From: Meiothermus sp.
Lineage (GTDB): Bacteria; Deinococcota; Deinococci; Deinococcales; Thermaceae
NCBI GenBank assembly: GCA_026004095.1
Contig: BPIL01000001.1
Location: 186,001-250,000 of the forward strand
Length of the DNA: 64,000 nucleotides
Reading direction: 5' to 3'
Positions 44,374-52,666 of the stretch are shown here, piece after piece. Made by a program: the position numbers and the translations under genes. The notes below the pieces were generated by a model. That model ran no database searches and had not been told where the DNA came from. It worked only from the letters and a program-made list of their open reading frames with translations. Every line of letters starts with the position of its first letter. Positions within the stretch are counted from its first letter, which is position 1.

Positions 44374-44802
44374 TTACCGCGCTTTGACGGGGGCTTCCAC
44401 TACCAGCGCGCCGCCCCCCTCGAGCCGCAGGGTAATCCGAACGATCTTGCCTTCCTGCAGGGGTTCCTTAAGCATCATCAGCATGATGTGATACCCCCCT
44501 GGTTTGAGCTCGACCTTGCCCCTAGCCGGGATTTCCAGAAACTGAACGGGGCGCATCTGCATAACGTCGGTGCCCCCTGCACCCTTAACGATGGTGGTTT
44601 GGTGGATTTCTACCTTACCGGCGATGGGGCTTTCGGCGGCAATCACCCGAATGGCCCTGTCGCTGGGGTTGGAAAGGGTCATGAAGGCCCCGCTCACCGG
44701 GCCAGGTACCAGGCGAACCCAGGGATTTTCGGCTTTCAGAGAGGTCTGGGCAAAGGCCATCAGGCCTGCCATGCCCAACAAAACCAACAGCGTGCGTCTC
44801 AT
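44374..44802 (-). CDS. PCu(A)C-type periplasmic copper chaperone
   Basis: This 142-residue exported protein starts at ATG 44802 with a signal peptide (MRRTLLVLLGMAGLMAFAQ). The PCuAC copper site H-x(10-11)-M ... H-x-M is present: VEIHQTTIVKGAGGTDVMQM and GGYHIMLMML, ligands near residues 65, 76 and 104-106. Such proteins deliver Cu(I) to the CuA centre of cytochrome oxidase or buffer periplasmic copper. It lies 98 bases after a DUF2946 gene on the same strand, and the two are probably co-expressed. Confidence 0.88.
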   Translation of the reverse strand: MRRTLLVLLGMAGLMAFAQTSLKAENPWVRLVPGPVSGAFMTLSNPSDRAIRVIAAESPIAGKVEIHQTTIVKGAGGTDVMQMRPVQFLEIPARGKVELKPGGYHIMLMMLKEPLQEGKIVRITLRLEGGGALVVEAPVKAR

Positions 44803-44900
44803 ACGTTGCTCCAGCTCGAGGCCGCTATGGCCTCCAAAGAAAGACAGCTTGGGGTCGTGGATGTTTATGCCCATCCTCAGGGGTTTTGTTCGCTACCCAG

Positions 44901-45272
44901 CTAGGCCCACAACGGCGGCCCCCGATAAGGGGTGTGTTCCCAGAAGCCATGTCGGATGTACACCGCTTCCGGTGGTGTGGCTTGTAGCAGCCCTATCTGT
45001 ATACAGGGCCGCACCTCTGTTGCAAAAGCGGTTAATGCTATGGCAAACGCAGCGTTCAGGCAGAGGGGGCAGTGGGGCTGGTGGGTGTGGGTGGGGGAGG
45101 GCTGGGGATGGGTTGAGCCCGCGCTGCAGATGTCCGCGCCCGCTAGAAAGCTAACCGGCAGGGCCTGGCTGCGCGGGTCGCGCAGCGCGTACTGGCTCGA
45201 GACCAGGAACACCAGCCCCGCCAGGAAGAAAACCCAGAGGGTGCGGTGGACTCGAGCCGGAGCCGCCCACAT
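44901..45272 (-). CDS. DUF2946 family protein
   Basis: This 123-residue protein has an N-terminal membrane segment (VHRTLWVFFLAGLVFLVSS) and a Cys/His cluster, THTHQPHCPLCLNAAFA, near residues 65-81, the DUF2946 signature. DUF2946 genes are frequently next to copper-related genes, and a copper-linked role is inferred from that and from the PCuAC gene downstream. ATG 45272 is 10 bases after a minus-strand TATACT (45288-45283). Operator 3 lies about 34-52 bases upstream of that -10, so it may also be under repressor control. Confidence 0.72.
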   Translation of the reverse strand: MWAAPARVHRTLWVFFLAGLVFLVSSQYALRDPRSQALPVSFLAGADICSAGSTHPQPSPTHTHQPHCPLCLNAAFAIALTAFATEVRPCIQIGLLQATPPEAVYIRHGFWEHTPYRGPPLWA

Positions 45273-45321
45273 ACTTGGAACCAGTATATCCGGGCCCCCG
45301 AAGGGCAAACGTCCTGCGACA

Positions 45322-45347
45322 CATATCCCCCAGGGGTATGTTATACT
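45322..45347. promoter_or_regulatory. CsoR/CstR-type operator 3 and trxB promoter
   Basis: CATATCCCCCAGGGGTATG (45322-45340) is the third palindrome of the series, immediately before the plus-strand -10 TATACT (45342-45347). It lies between the divergent DUF2946-PCuAC (minus) and trxB-TDT (plus) units. The trxB start has a leader of about 38 bases with GAGGAG near 45379. Confidence 0.7.
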
Positions 45348-45391
45348 ACCCCATGAAGGGCCGGCCTTAGGCTGGCGCGAGGAGACCAATC

Positions 45392-46330
45392 ATGAGCCAA
45401 CTCTACGACGTGGTGATTATCGGGGGCGGCCCCGCCGGGCTGACCGCAGGCATCTACACCGGACGGGCCAACCTCAAAACCCTCATCCTGGAAAAGGGTC
45501 TGCCGGGGGGCCAGATCGCCCAGACCGAGGAGGTGGAGAACTACCCCGGCTTCCCCGAGCCCATCAGCGGGGCCGAGCTATCCGAACGCATGGTGCAGCA
45601 GGCCAAACGCTTTGGGGCCGAGATTGTGATGGACGAGGCCCAGGCCGTGGAAAAAACCCCGGAGGGTTTCGTGGTGCGGGGTTACGAGCAGGACTACCGC
45701 GCCCGCAGCGTGATTCTCGCCACCGGGGCCAACCCCAAGAAACTGGGCGTACCCGGCGAAGAGAAGTTTTATGGCCGGGGTGTGAGCACCTGCGCCACCT
45801 GTGACGGCTTCTTTTACCGGGGCAAGGAAGTGGTGGTGGTGGGTGGGGGCGACGCCGCGGTGGAGGAGGGTCTGTTCCTCACCAAGTTTGCCTCCAAGGT
45901 CACCCTGGTGCACCGCCGCGACACCCTGCGGGCCAACAAGACCGCCCAGGCCCGGGCCCTGGCCCACCCCAAGATGCAGTTCATCTGGGATACCGTGGTG
46001 GAGGAGGTGCTGGGCGAGGAGACCGTGACCGGGGTGCGCCTCCGAAACCTGAAGAGCGGCGAGGTCTACGACCACCCTACCGACGGGGTCTTTGTTTTCA
46101 TCGGGCATGAGCCCAACACCGGCTTTTTGCAGGGGGTGGTGGAACTCCGGCCCGACGGCTACGTGGCGGTGCGGGACGAGATTTTCACCTCGGTTCCGGG
46201 GCTGTTTGCAGCGGGGGATGTGGCCGACCCCATCTACCGCCAGCTTTCCACCAGCGTGGGGGCCGGCACCCGGGCGGCCATGATGGCCGAGCGCTACCTG
46301 GCCGAGCAGGAACACGCCGCCGTGCACTAG
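45392..46330 (+). CDS. trxB: Thioredoxin-disulfide reductase
   Basis: This 312-residue FAD/NADPH flavoprotein reduces thioredoxin or a thioredoxin-like partner. It has the FAD motif [20 protein letters not shown], the redox disulfide CATC in [15 protein letters not shown] near residues 135-138, the NADPH motif [21 protein letters not shown], and the C-terminal FAD site [16 protein letters not shown] precedes ATG 45392. Operator 3 lies upstream, so it is likely induced by the thiol or metal stress that releases the CstR-like repressor. Confidence 0.92.
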   Translation: MSQLYDVVIIGGGPAGLTAGIYTGRANLKTLILEKGLPGGQIAQTEEVENYPGFPEPISGAELSERMVQQAKRFGAEIVMDEAQAVEKTPEGFVVRGYEQDYRARSVILATGANPKKLGVPGEEKFYGRGVSTCATCDGFFYRGKEVVVVGGGDAAVEEGLFLTKFASKVTLVHRRDTLRANKTAQARALAHPKMQFIWDTVVEEVLGEETVTGVRLRNLKSGEVYDHPTDGVFVFIGHEPNTGFLQGVVELRPDGYVAVRDEIFTSVPGLFAAGDVADPIYRQLSTSVGAGTRAAMMAERYLAEQEHAAVH

Positions 46331-46339
46331 GGGGCCCTT

Positions 46340-47410
46340 GTGGAGGCGGCCATCCCAGCAGCGCCCAGCGTGCGCTACCTGAACCCGGCCTGGTTTGCCT
46401 CGGTGATGGGCACGGGGGTGCTGGCCCTGGCCCTGGCCCAGTTTGGCCTGGTGGGGCTGGCCTTGCCGGTTTATGGGCTGGCCCTCTTGTTCATGGCAGG
46501 CTTGCTGGGGCTCTACCTGGCCAAACTCCTGCGCTATCCCCAGGCCGCCCTGGCCGATTTACAGCATCCCCTGTTGTCCCAGATGCTCCCCACGCTACCT
46601 ATTGCCCTTCTGGTGCTGAGCCTGGCGACCCGGGCCCTGCCCCTGGGGCCCTGGGCGCAGCCGTTGGGCCAGGGGCTTTTTCTGCTGGGGACGCCGCTGA
46701 TTTTCCTGGTGGGCCTGCTGGTGGTCTACTGGGTGAGCACCCGGCTTAAGCTGCCCATCGAGGCCGCCAGTGGGGCCTGGTTTATCCCGCCGGTCTCGGC
46801 CCTGCTGGTGCCCATGGCCGGGGGGCTCTGGCTTTCCAGTTTTCCCAAAGCCTGGCAAAAGGAGCTTTGGGTGGTGAGCGGCCTGTTCCTGGGGATTGGG
46901 CTTTTTCTGTTCTTGTTCGTGCTGCCGAGCTTTTTGCAGCGGTTGTACGGGTACGGCCGCCTCGAGCCCCACTTCCTGCCCTCGGTCTTCATCGGGCTGG
47001 CCCCGGTGAGCCTGCTGGCGCTGGCCCCCTGGCGCTGGCTCGAGGGTGGGGTGCGGGCCGGGCTCATCCCGGAGGGCCTGGTGGCGGCCTGGCCGGTGAT
47101 CGGGCTGGCAGTCTGGGGGCTGGGCCTGTGGTGGCTGGCCTTTAGCCTGCTGCTGCTGCTGGATACCCTGCTGGCGCCGTGCCGCCGGGCGCAGTTTTAC
47201 TTTGCCCCCGGCTGGTGGGGGTTTGTCTTCCCCCTGGGGGCTTTTACCCTGGCCACGCTGGCGCTGGCTCGAGCCCTGGACTCGGCCTTCCTGGGCGGGC
47301 TGGCCTGGGGGTTGCTCGGGCTGTTGGGGGTGTTCTGGCTGTGGGTGATGCTCTACTCCTTTAGGGCCTGGGCCGGCCTGGGGGCCTTGCGACCGCCCAA
47401 GGGATCGTAG
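46340..47410 (+). CDS. TDT-family transporter (TehA/SSU1-like sulfite or dicarboxylate exporter)
   Basis: This 356-residue protein has about ten transmembrane helices and the TDT/SLAC1 family features: YLNPAWFASVMGTGVLALALAQ at the start and GWWGFVFPLGAFTLATLALARAL near the C-terminus. Members export tellurite, dicarboxylates, anions or sulfite. Sulfite export would suit the sulfur-linked context (CstR-like operator, Sox operon nearby), but this is inference. GTG 46340 is 9 bases after trxB, so the two are one transcript. Confidence 0.85.
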   Translation: MEAAIPAAPSVRYLNPAWFASVMGTGVLALALAQFGLVGLALPVYGLALLFMAGLLGLYLAKLLRYPQAALADLQHPLLSQMLPTLPIALLVLSLATRALPLGPWAQPLGQGLFLLGTPLIFLVGLLVVYWVSTRLKLPIEAASGAWFIPPVSALLVPMAGGLWLSSFPKAWQKELWVVSGLFLGIGLFLFLFVLPSFLQRLYGYGRLEPHFLPSVFIGLAPVSLLALAPWRWLEGGVRAGLIPEGLVAAWPVIGLAVWGLGLWWLAFSLLLLLDTLLAPCRRAQFYFAPGWWGFVFPLGAFTLATLALARALDSAFLGGLAWGLLGLLGVFWLWVMLYSFRAWAGLGALRPPKGS

Positions 47411-47515
47411 CAGGAGCAAAAGCCAGGGTAAATCACCGTTAAGGTGGCGGATGCCCCGATCCCCGAAGCTGAGCGCAGATATAAGTTTTTATTATCAAAA
47501 CAACAAAAGACGAGG

Positions 47516-47545
47516 TTGATGGTTCTGGCTCGCCGTGTCTAAACT
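47516..47545 (+). promoter_or_regulatory. Predicted promoter of the DUF3422 unit
   Basis: TTGATG (47516-47521), an 18-base spacer and TAAACT (47540-47545) are followed after about 24 bases by AAAGGAG and ATG 47578. The preceding 90 bases contain an A+T-rich stretch (ATATAAGTTTTTATTATC). Confidence 0.45.
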
Positions 47546-47577
47546 GGCCTCGAGGCCCGTCTTGTGAAAGGAGACAC

Positions 47578-47730
47578 ATGGCCAGCACCCTCCAAGCGAT
47601 AGCGATCCAGACCGCCACAGCCAGCCGGCTGTGGATTGCCGTACAGGCCAGGCTTTTTGAGGTGCAGGCGCGCCAGGCCCCCCACCGCCGCGCCCCGCCA
47701 ATGGAGGGGGTTTTGTATGGGGCAGGATGA
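47578..47730 (+). CDS. 50-residue ORF ahead of DUF3422 gene
   Basis: A frame from ATG 47578 to TGA 47728-47730 has the strong ribosome-binding site AAAGGAG 5 bases upstream. The product begins MASTLQAIAIQTATASRLW, continues with WIAVQARLFEVQARQ and ends in a Pro/Arg tail. Its end overlaps the DUF3422 start (47717) by 14 bases, so translation is probably coupled. I recognise no family; the first 35 residues could form an amphipathic helix. Confidence 0.5.
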   Translation: MASTLQAIAIQTATASRLWIAVQARLFEVQARQAPHRRAPPMEGVLYGAG

Positions 47731-49051
47731 GGTGATGGTGCGTGAGGCGGGCCTGCTGCCGCCCGACGACCCTTTACGCCACGAGCTCCACAACGAATTG
47801 CATGCCCGGCCAACCCCCCGCATCCGCCTTCCGGCCCTGGTGGTGCAGGTGGCGGTGCGGCACGAAGGGGTCTCGCGTGAAGAGGAGTACGAGCACCTGC
47901 GCCGGCTTTCGGGGTTGGGGGAGCTCGAGCTCGACCGGCTCGCCGGCATTTACCTACGCCTGCATCTGCCCGGGGGCTCGCTGCGCTGGGAGCGGCACAC
48001 CGAGTTCAGCACCTATACCCTGATCCAGCCCTTGCCTGCGCTCGAGGCCAGCCCCGAGGCCGATCTGCTGGGCCACCTGATTGTGGATGCAGGCTGGCTG
48101 CGCAGCATTCCTGGCCGCACCCTCTCGGCGGTCAAGCTGATCATGTTGCATGGGGCAGTGGAGGAGGCCCTGGCCCTGGCCTGCCCCTGGCTGGGTGTGC
48201 ACAGCGTGGTGGCCTCGATGATGGGCCGGAATAGCCATAGCTGTGCCGTGACCGATTTCCTTCTGCGGCCGGATGGTTTTGAGCATATGGTGGTGGTGGC
48301 CCCACCGGGCACCAGCGAGACCCGGGCGGGCCGCATTGCAGCCCGGCTTCTGGAGATGGAGGCTTACCGCATGATGGCGCTGCTAGGTTATCCGCTGGCC
48401 CGGGCTTTGCGTCCCATGTTGCTGGAGTCGGAGCGGGCCCTGGCCCGGATGACAGCCCGCATCCGCGACACCAACCAGGCCGACGCCGGTTTATTAGACG
48501 AGCTCGAGGCCCTGGCCGCCCGGGTGGAGCACGCCATCGCCGAGCACAGCTACCGCTTTAGCGCCAGCGCGGCCTACCACGCCCTGGTCAAGGCCCGTCT
48601 GGCCGAGCTGCGCGAGACCCCCATCCCCGGCATTCAGACCATCGGCGAGTTCTTGCAGCGCCGCTTCAGTCCGGCCATGGCTACGGTGGAGTCCACCGCC
48701 CAGCGCCTGGCCGCCCTTTCCCAGCGCATCGAGCGGGCCGGGGCCTTGCTGCGCACCCGTGTGGACATCGCCCTCGAGACCCAGAACCAGGAGCTGTTGC
48801 ACAAACTCAAGCGCGGCCAGGAGATGCAGTACCAGCTCCAGCGCACCGTGGAGGGCCTCTCGATTGCGGCCATCTCCTACTATGTGGTGGGCTTGCTGTA
48901 CTACCTTTTCAAAGCTGGAAAGGAGGCCGGCCTGCCCTTTTCCCCTGAGCTGGCGGCGGGGCTGTCCATCCCTGGGGTGATTGCCGCGGTCTGGTGGCTT
49001 ACCCGCCAGATTCACCGGCGGCTGGCCTCCCAGCAAGACCGCGAAGGCTAG
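47717..49051 (+). CDS. DUF3422 family membrane-associated protein
   Basis: This 444-residue protein matches DUF3422 through the N-terminal signature DDPLRHELHNELHARPTPRIRLPALVV, near residues 17-43. A long middle region is helical (LARMTARIRDTNQADAGLLDELEALAARVEH). The C-terminus has two membrane helices (ISYYVVGLLYYLFKAG and LSIPGVIAAVWWLTRQ). DUF3422 function is unknown. ATG 47717 has GGAGGGGG 7 bases before it. The gene is preceded by a coupled small ORF. Confidence 0.85.
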   Translation: MGQDEVMVREAGLLPPDDPLRHELHNELHARPTPRIRLPALVVQVAVRHEGVSREEEYEHLRRLSGLGELELDRLAGIYLRLHLPGGSLRWERHTEFSTYTLIQPLPALEASPEADLLGHLIVDAGWLRSIPGRTLSAVKLIMLHGAVEEALALACPWLGVHSVVASMMGRNSHSCAVTDFLLRPDGFEHMVVVAPPGTSETRAGRIAARLLEMEAYRMMALLGYPLARALRPMLLESERALARMTARIRDTNQADAGLLDELEALAARVEHAIAEHSYRFSASAAYHALVKARLAELRETPIPGIQTIGEFLQRRFSPAMATVESTAQRLAALSQRIERAGALLRTRVDIALETQNQELLHKLKRGQEMQYQLQRTVEGLSIAAISYYVVGLLYYLFKAGKEAGLPFSPELAAGLSIPGVIAAVWWLTRQIHRRLASQQDREG

Positions 49052-49062
49052 GGCCGGCGTGT

Positions 49063-49956
49063 TCAGGAGAGCAGCGTGTTCTTTAGCGCCTCGGCAGCAG
49101 GGTTGCCCAGCTCTTTGGGATAGAACAGCCAGAAGAGCCGGCGCAGTTCCATTCCCTTCAGGCGCAAGGCCCGCAGGTTGCCCACCCGCACATTGGGCCG
49201 CACCACCACGCTCGACACAATGCCCACCCCGGCCCCCTCGAGCACCAGCCGCTTGGTGACCTCGTGGTTGTCGGTGTAGAAGATGGGGTTGACCTCGAGG
49301 CCGGCCTGCTCCAGCGCCGAGCCCAGCACCCGGAAGGTCATGGCCCCCGGCTCCCGCACAATCAGCGGAACCTCGGCCAGTTGTTCCGGGGCGATCTCTT
49401 CCTTTCGGGCCCAGGGGTGCTCGGGGGGTACGATCACCACCAGCTCGTCCTCGTAGAAAAGCTGCCGCTCAAAGCCCTCGAGGTGCTCCACGGCCTCCAC
49501 CACGGCCAGCTCGATCTCACCCTGCAACAGCCGCTGGGTTAGGCGCTCAGAACTGCCGCTCTCCAGTTTGATGCGGATTTCCGGGTAGAGTCGTTTGAAC
49601 TCAGTCAGGTAGCGGGGCAGCACGTACACCGCCATGGTGGTCGAGGCCCCAATCTCCACCCGCCCCCGCTCGAGGCGCTCCAGGGCCTGGGCGGCCTGCA
49701 TAAACTCCTCCAGGGCCTGCACTGCCCGGCGGGCCTCGGGTAGCAGATCCTGCCCCGTTTTAGTAAGCACCAGCCGGCGACCCTGGCGATGGAACAGGGC
49801 CCGGCCGATCTGGTTTTCCAGCGCCTGCAGGTGCTGGCTCACCCCTGGCTGGGTCATGCCCAGGCTCAGGGCCGCACGGCCTACGCTGCCCTCCTGCGCT
49901 ACGCACAAAAACACCCGCAGGGCCTGGGGGTTGGGGAAGGGACGGCGTCCATTCAT
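49063..49956 (-). CDS. LysR-type transcriptional regulator
   Basis: This 297-residue LysR regulator has the N-terminal winged HTH (LRVFLCVAQEGSVGRAALSLGMTQPGVSQHLQALENQIG, about residues 14-52) and a C-terminal periplasmic-binding-protein-like effector domain (RVEIGASTTMAVYVLPRYLTEFKRLYPE onward). The effector and target are not known from sequence. It resembles CysL/CbbR-type regulators in general layout. It converges on DUF3422 and diverges from rpe; LysR proteins often regulate the divergent neighbour. Confidence 0.9.
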   Translation of the reverse strand: MNGRRPFPNPQALRVFLCVAQEGSVGRAALSLGMTQPGVSQHLQALENQIGRALFHRQGRRLVLTKTGQDLLPEARRAVQALEEFMQAAQALERLERGRVEIGASTTMAVYVLPRYLTEFKRLYPEIRIKLESGSSERLTQRLLQGEIELAVVEAVEHLEGFERQLFYEDELVVIVPPEHPWARKEEIAPEQLAEVPLIVREPGAMTFRVLGSALEQAGLEVNPIFYTDNHEVTKRLVLEGAGVGIVSSVVVRPNVRVGNLRALRLKGMELRRLFWLFYPKELGNPAAEALKNTLLS

Positions 49957-50081
49957 AAGCGGATGTTATCAAAGTGCTAGAATCCTGTTAGCTACTATAG
50001 CGTACAAAGACCAGGCTGGTGCAGGTTGGCAATTGCTGGGACGGAGCCGCCCGCCGGGTCATCGCGTATGATTGGGTAGTT

Positions 50082-50756
50082 ATGCCTAAACTCCTGGTAG
50101 CCCCCTCCATCCTCACCGCCGATTTTGCCCGCCTGGGCGAGCAGATCCGCGAGGCCGAGGCCGCGGGGGTGGACTGGATTCACCTGGACGTGATGGACGG
50201 GCGCTTCGTGCCCAATCTGACCTTTGGCCCGCTGGTGGTGGAGGCCATCCGCAAGGTCACCGCCTTGCCCCTGGATGTGCACCTGATGATCGTGGAGCCC
50301 GAGCGCTACATAGCCGACTTTGCCCGGGCCGGGGCCGACTGGATCACCGTGCACCACGAGGCCACCCCCCACGCCCACCGGGCGGTGCAGCAGATCAAAG
50401 AACTGGGCAAGAAAGCCGGTCTGGCCATCAACCCCGGCACGCCCCTGGAGGCTTTGCTACCCCTGCTGCCCGAACTCGACCTGGCCCTCCTGATGAGCGT
50501 GAACCCCGGCTTTGGCGGGCAAAAGTACATCCCCGCCAGCACCGAGCGCATCCGCCGGCTGGCCGCCCTGCGCGGGCAGATGAACCCGGCCTGTCTGATT
50601 CAGGTGGACGGGGGCATCAAACCCGAGAACGTGGCCGAGGTCTACCGGGCCGGGGCCGATGTGGTGGTGGTGGGCAGCGCCTTGTTTAATAACCGGCCGG
50701 TGGCCGAAAATATGGAAAAGCTGCTAGGAGAAGTGTATGCCGCTGGCTCTAGGTAA
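50082..50756 (+). CDS. rpe: Ribulose-phosphate 3-epimerase
   Basis: Rpe interconverts ribulose-5-phosphate and xylulose-5-phosphate in the pentose-phosphate pathway. The 224-residue TIM-barrel protein has [34 protein letters not shown] (metal-binding His/Asp), [30 protein letters not shown] and [33 protein letters not shown] 50082 lies 9 bases after TATGAT (50067-50072). It overlaps the next gene by 20 bases, so the two are co-translated. Confidence 0.96.
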   Translation: MPKLLVAPSILTADFARLGEQIREAEAAGVDWIHLDVMDGRFVPNLTFGPLVVEAIRKVTALPLDVHLMIVEPERYIADFARAGADWITVHHEATPHAHRAVQQIKELGKKAGLAINPGTPLEALLPLLPELDLALLMSVNPGFGGQKYIPASTERIRRLAALRGQMNPACLIQVDGGIKPENVAEVYRAGADVVVVGSALFNNRPVAENMEKLLGEVYAAGSR

Positions 50757-51660
50757 AGACGTCCTCGACAAAGCACGGCGTGAAGGCTATGCTGTGCCCA
50801 GCTTTAACACCAACAACCTCGAGATCACCCAGGCCATCCTCGAGACCGCCGAGGTCCTCCGGGCCCCGGTCTTCATCCAGGTCTCGGATGGAGCCCGCAA
50901 GTACGCCGGGCTGGAGAACCTCTCTAATCTGGTGCACGATATGGCCAGCCGGGTCAGCGTTCCGGTGGTGCTGCACCTCGACCACGGGGCCGATTACCAG
51001 ATGGTCTTGCAGGCCCTCCGGGCTGGGTTTACCAGCGTGATGATTGACGCCTCGCACCACCCCTTCGAGGAAAACGTACGCGAGACCAAAAAGTGCGTGG
51101 AGGCAGCCCATGCCGTGGGGGTGAGCGTGGAGGCCGAGCTGGGGCGCCTGCAGGGCATCGAGGACAACATCGTGGTAGATGCCAAAGAGGCCTTCCTCAC
51201 CGACCCCGACGAGGCCGCGCGCTTTGTGGAGGCCACCGGGATCGACTACCTAGCCGTCGCCATCGGCACCTCCCACGGGGCCTACAAGGGCAAGGGGCGG
51301 CCCTACATTGACCACGCCCGCCTCGAGCAGATTGCCGCCAAAGTCTCCCTGCCGCTGGTGCTGCACGGCTCCTCGGGCGTGCCGCAGTGGCTCAAGGACA
51401 AGATGGCCGCCAGCGGGGCCGACCTGGGCGACCCCACCGGCATCCACGACGAAGACGTGAAAAAAGCCATTCCCAACGGCATCGCCAAGATCAACATCGA
51501 CACCGACCTGCGTCTGGCCCTCACCGCTGGCATCCGCGAGGTGGTGGTGGGCAACCCCAGGGAGTTCGACCCCCGCAAAATCCTGGGCAGGGGGCGGGAC
51601 TATCTCAAGCAGGTTATTCGGGAGAAATTTGAGCTGATGGGCACGGTGGGCCGTGCGTGA
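50737..51660 (+). CDS. fba: Class II fructose-bisphosphate aldolase
   Basis: This zinc-dependent aldolase cleaves fructose-1,6-bisphosphate in glycolysis and gluconeogenesis. The 307-residue protein has the class II motifs [31 protein letters not shown] (zinc His near residue 82), [26 protein letters not shown] and [10 protein letters not shown], with the phosphate loop [14 protein letters not shown]. It is a type IIB aldolase like those of other Thermaceae. It overlaps rpe by 20 bases. Confidence 0.94.
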   Translation: MPLALGKDVLDKARREGYAVPSFNTNNLEITQAILETAEVLRAPVFIQVSDGARKYAGLENLSNLVHDMASRVSVPVVLHLDHGADYQMVLQALRAGFTSVMIDASHHPFEENVRETKKCVEAAHAVGVSVEAELGRLQGIEDNIVVDAKEAFLTDPDEAARFVEATGIDYLAVAIGTSHGAYKGKGRPYIDHARLEQIAAKVSLPLVLHGSSGVPQWLKDKMAASGADLGDPTGIHDEDVKKAIPNGIAKINIDTDLRLALTAGIREVVVGNPREFDPRKILGRGRDYLKQVIREKFELMGTVGRA

Positions 51661-51730
51661 ACTACCTCGAGCAGATTCGAAAAAAAGCCTTCCAGACCTG
51701 GGGCTGCCTGTATTTTGTTGGGCGCGGCCT

Positions 51731-51755
51731 TGTGGATAACCTCTGGTTATTCACA
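51731..51755. other. Head-to-head pair of DnaA-box sequences
   Basis: TGTGGATAA (51731-51739, the reverse of TTATCCACA) and TTATTCACA (51747-51755) both match the DnaA box TTATNCACA. They face each other with 7 bases between, making a 25-base near-perfect palindrome. It sits between fba and a cytochrome c gene, about 18 bases before the cytochrome promoter. Binding by DnaA is possible but untested. Confidence 0.55.
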
Positions 51756-51772
51756 AAATAACTAGAAGTAGC

Positions 51773-51800
51773 TTGCAAATCGATTTTTTGCGCACATACT
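51773..51800 (+). promoter_or_regulatory. Predicted promoter of the cytochrome c gene
   Basis: TTGCAA (51773-51778), a 16-base spacer and CATACT (51795-51800). GAGGTGAT follows near 51810-51817 ahead of the TTG start at 51823. Confidence 0.45.
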
Positions 51801-51822
51801 ATGAACTCAGAGGTGATGCAAC

Positions 51823-52302
51823 TTGATCAAGCGTAACATCTCGCTCTTTCTTTCCTCGGTGGTGGTGCTGCTAGGCCTGGGTGCTTATCTGTTCAGCGCA
51901 CAGACAGCCATGGCCCAGGCCAGCCCTCTTTACGCCCAGTGCCAGGGCTGCCACCAGCCCACCGGGGCCGGTATTCCAGGGGTCTTCCCCCCGTTGGCGG
52001 GTCACGTACCCGAAATTCTGGCGGCCAAAGGGGGCCGCGAGTACCTGATCCAGGTGCTGCTCTATGGCCTGCAAGGGCAGTTTGCGGTGAAAGGCACCAG
52101 GTACCAGGGGGTCATGCCGGCTTACGCCCAGCTCAAGGATGAAGACATTGCTGGCCTGCTCAACCATATCTCCACCCAGTGGGGCAACAAGTTCCCTGCC
52201 GGTCAGCGGCCCTTTACCGCAGCAGAGGTCAGGGCTCAGCGCGCCAAAACCCTCACTGCGGCGCAGGTGCTCGAGGCCCGCAACAAGCTGGGCTTGAAGT
52301 AA
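51823..52302 (+). CDS. Exported monohaem cytochrome c
   Basis: This 159-residue protein has a signal segment (ISLFLSSVVVLLGLGAYLFSAQTAMA) and a class I cytochrome c domain. The haem-binding CQGCH is near residues 41-45, the axial Met probably lies in GVMPAY, and the C-terminal helix is DEDIAGLLNHI. TTG 51823 is the start, supported by GAGGTGAT upstream. It lies on the opposite strand just beyond the 3' end of the sox operon, and may be an electron acceptor for the Sox enzymes or for terminal oxidases. A perfect terminator follows. Confidence 0.88.
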   Translation: MIKRNISLFLSSVVVLLGLGAYLFSAQTAMAQASPLYAQCQGCHQPTGAGIPGVFPPLAGHVPEILAAKGGREYLIQVLLYGLQGQFAVKGTRYQGVMPAYAQLKDEDIAGLLNHISTQWGNKFPAGQRPFTAAEVRAQRAKTLTAAQVLEARNKLGLK

Positions 52303-52314
52303 ACCCAACCAGCC

Positions 52315-52346
52315 AAACACCCAGGCCCACTGGCCTGGGTGTTTTT
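52315..52346 (+). terminator. Intrinsic terminator after cytochrome c
   Basis: AAACACCCAGGCC (52315-52327), the loop CACT and GGCCTGGGTGTTT (52332-52344) form a perfect 13-bp stem ending in T residues. On the minus strand it also lies just downstream of the sox operon end and may act there, with a shorter U tract. Confidence 0.88.
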
Positions 52347-52357
52347 CTATCGAGATT

Positions 52358-52654
52358 TCAGATTATCTTGCGCAGAATCATGGCAATATGGCCTTTGCTC
52401 ATCTCCGTGTCGTCTGCGGCAGCCTGGGCCTCCCAGGCATTCAGGTACTCCTCCAGCACCACGCTGGCGACCGCGTCCATGGCTTTGCGGGTTGCGTTGA
52501 TCTGATCCAGCAGTTCGCTGAAGGGTCGCCCTTCCTCGGCCATCCGCTGCAAGCCCCGCACCTGGCCCTCAATGCGCTTGAGGCGACGGAGGAGGCCTTC
52601 CAGGGCCTCGAGGTCGCTAAAGGTGCCCTCCAGCTTGGGCCGGCTTGGCTTCAT
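52358..52654 (-). CDS. CsoR-family protein without sensor ligands
   Basis: This 98-residue DUF156 protein has the family core LEGLLRRLKRIEGQVRGLQRMAEEGRPFSELLDQINA. The three sensor positions are Phe45, Tyr70 and Trp74 (the +25/+29 spacing is kept), so no Cys or His ligand remains. It probably cannot sense Cu(I) or persulfide in the usual way. GGAGG lies before ATG 52654. It is the last gene of the sox operon, 12 bases after ccdA, and may be a constitutive or partner-dependent regulator. Confidence 0.82.
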   Translation of the reverse strand: MKPSRPKLEGTFSDLEALEGLLRRLKRIEGQVRGLQRMAEEGRPFSELLDQINATRKAMDAVASVVLEEYLNAWEAQAAADDTEMSKGHIAMILRKII

Positions 52655-52666
52655 CTGTTCCTCCGC

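Noticed and set aside
45353-45370. A five-codon frame (MKGRP) in the trxB leader
   Set aside because: The ATG lies 5 bases after the -10, at about or before the expected transcription start, so it is unlikely to be translated.
51657-51761. A 34-codon frame starting GTGA-overlapped to the fba stop
   Set aside because: It has no motif or ribosome-binding site of its own, and its C-terminal third is just the DnaA-box palindrome. Kept only as a note; conservation would be needed.
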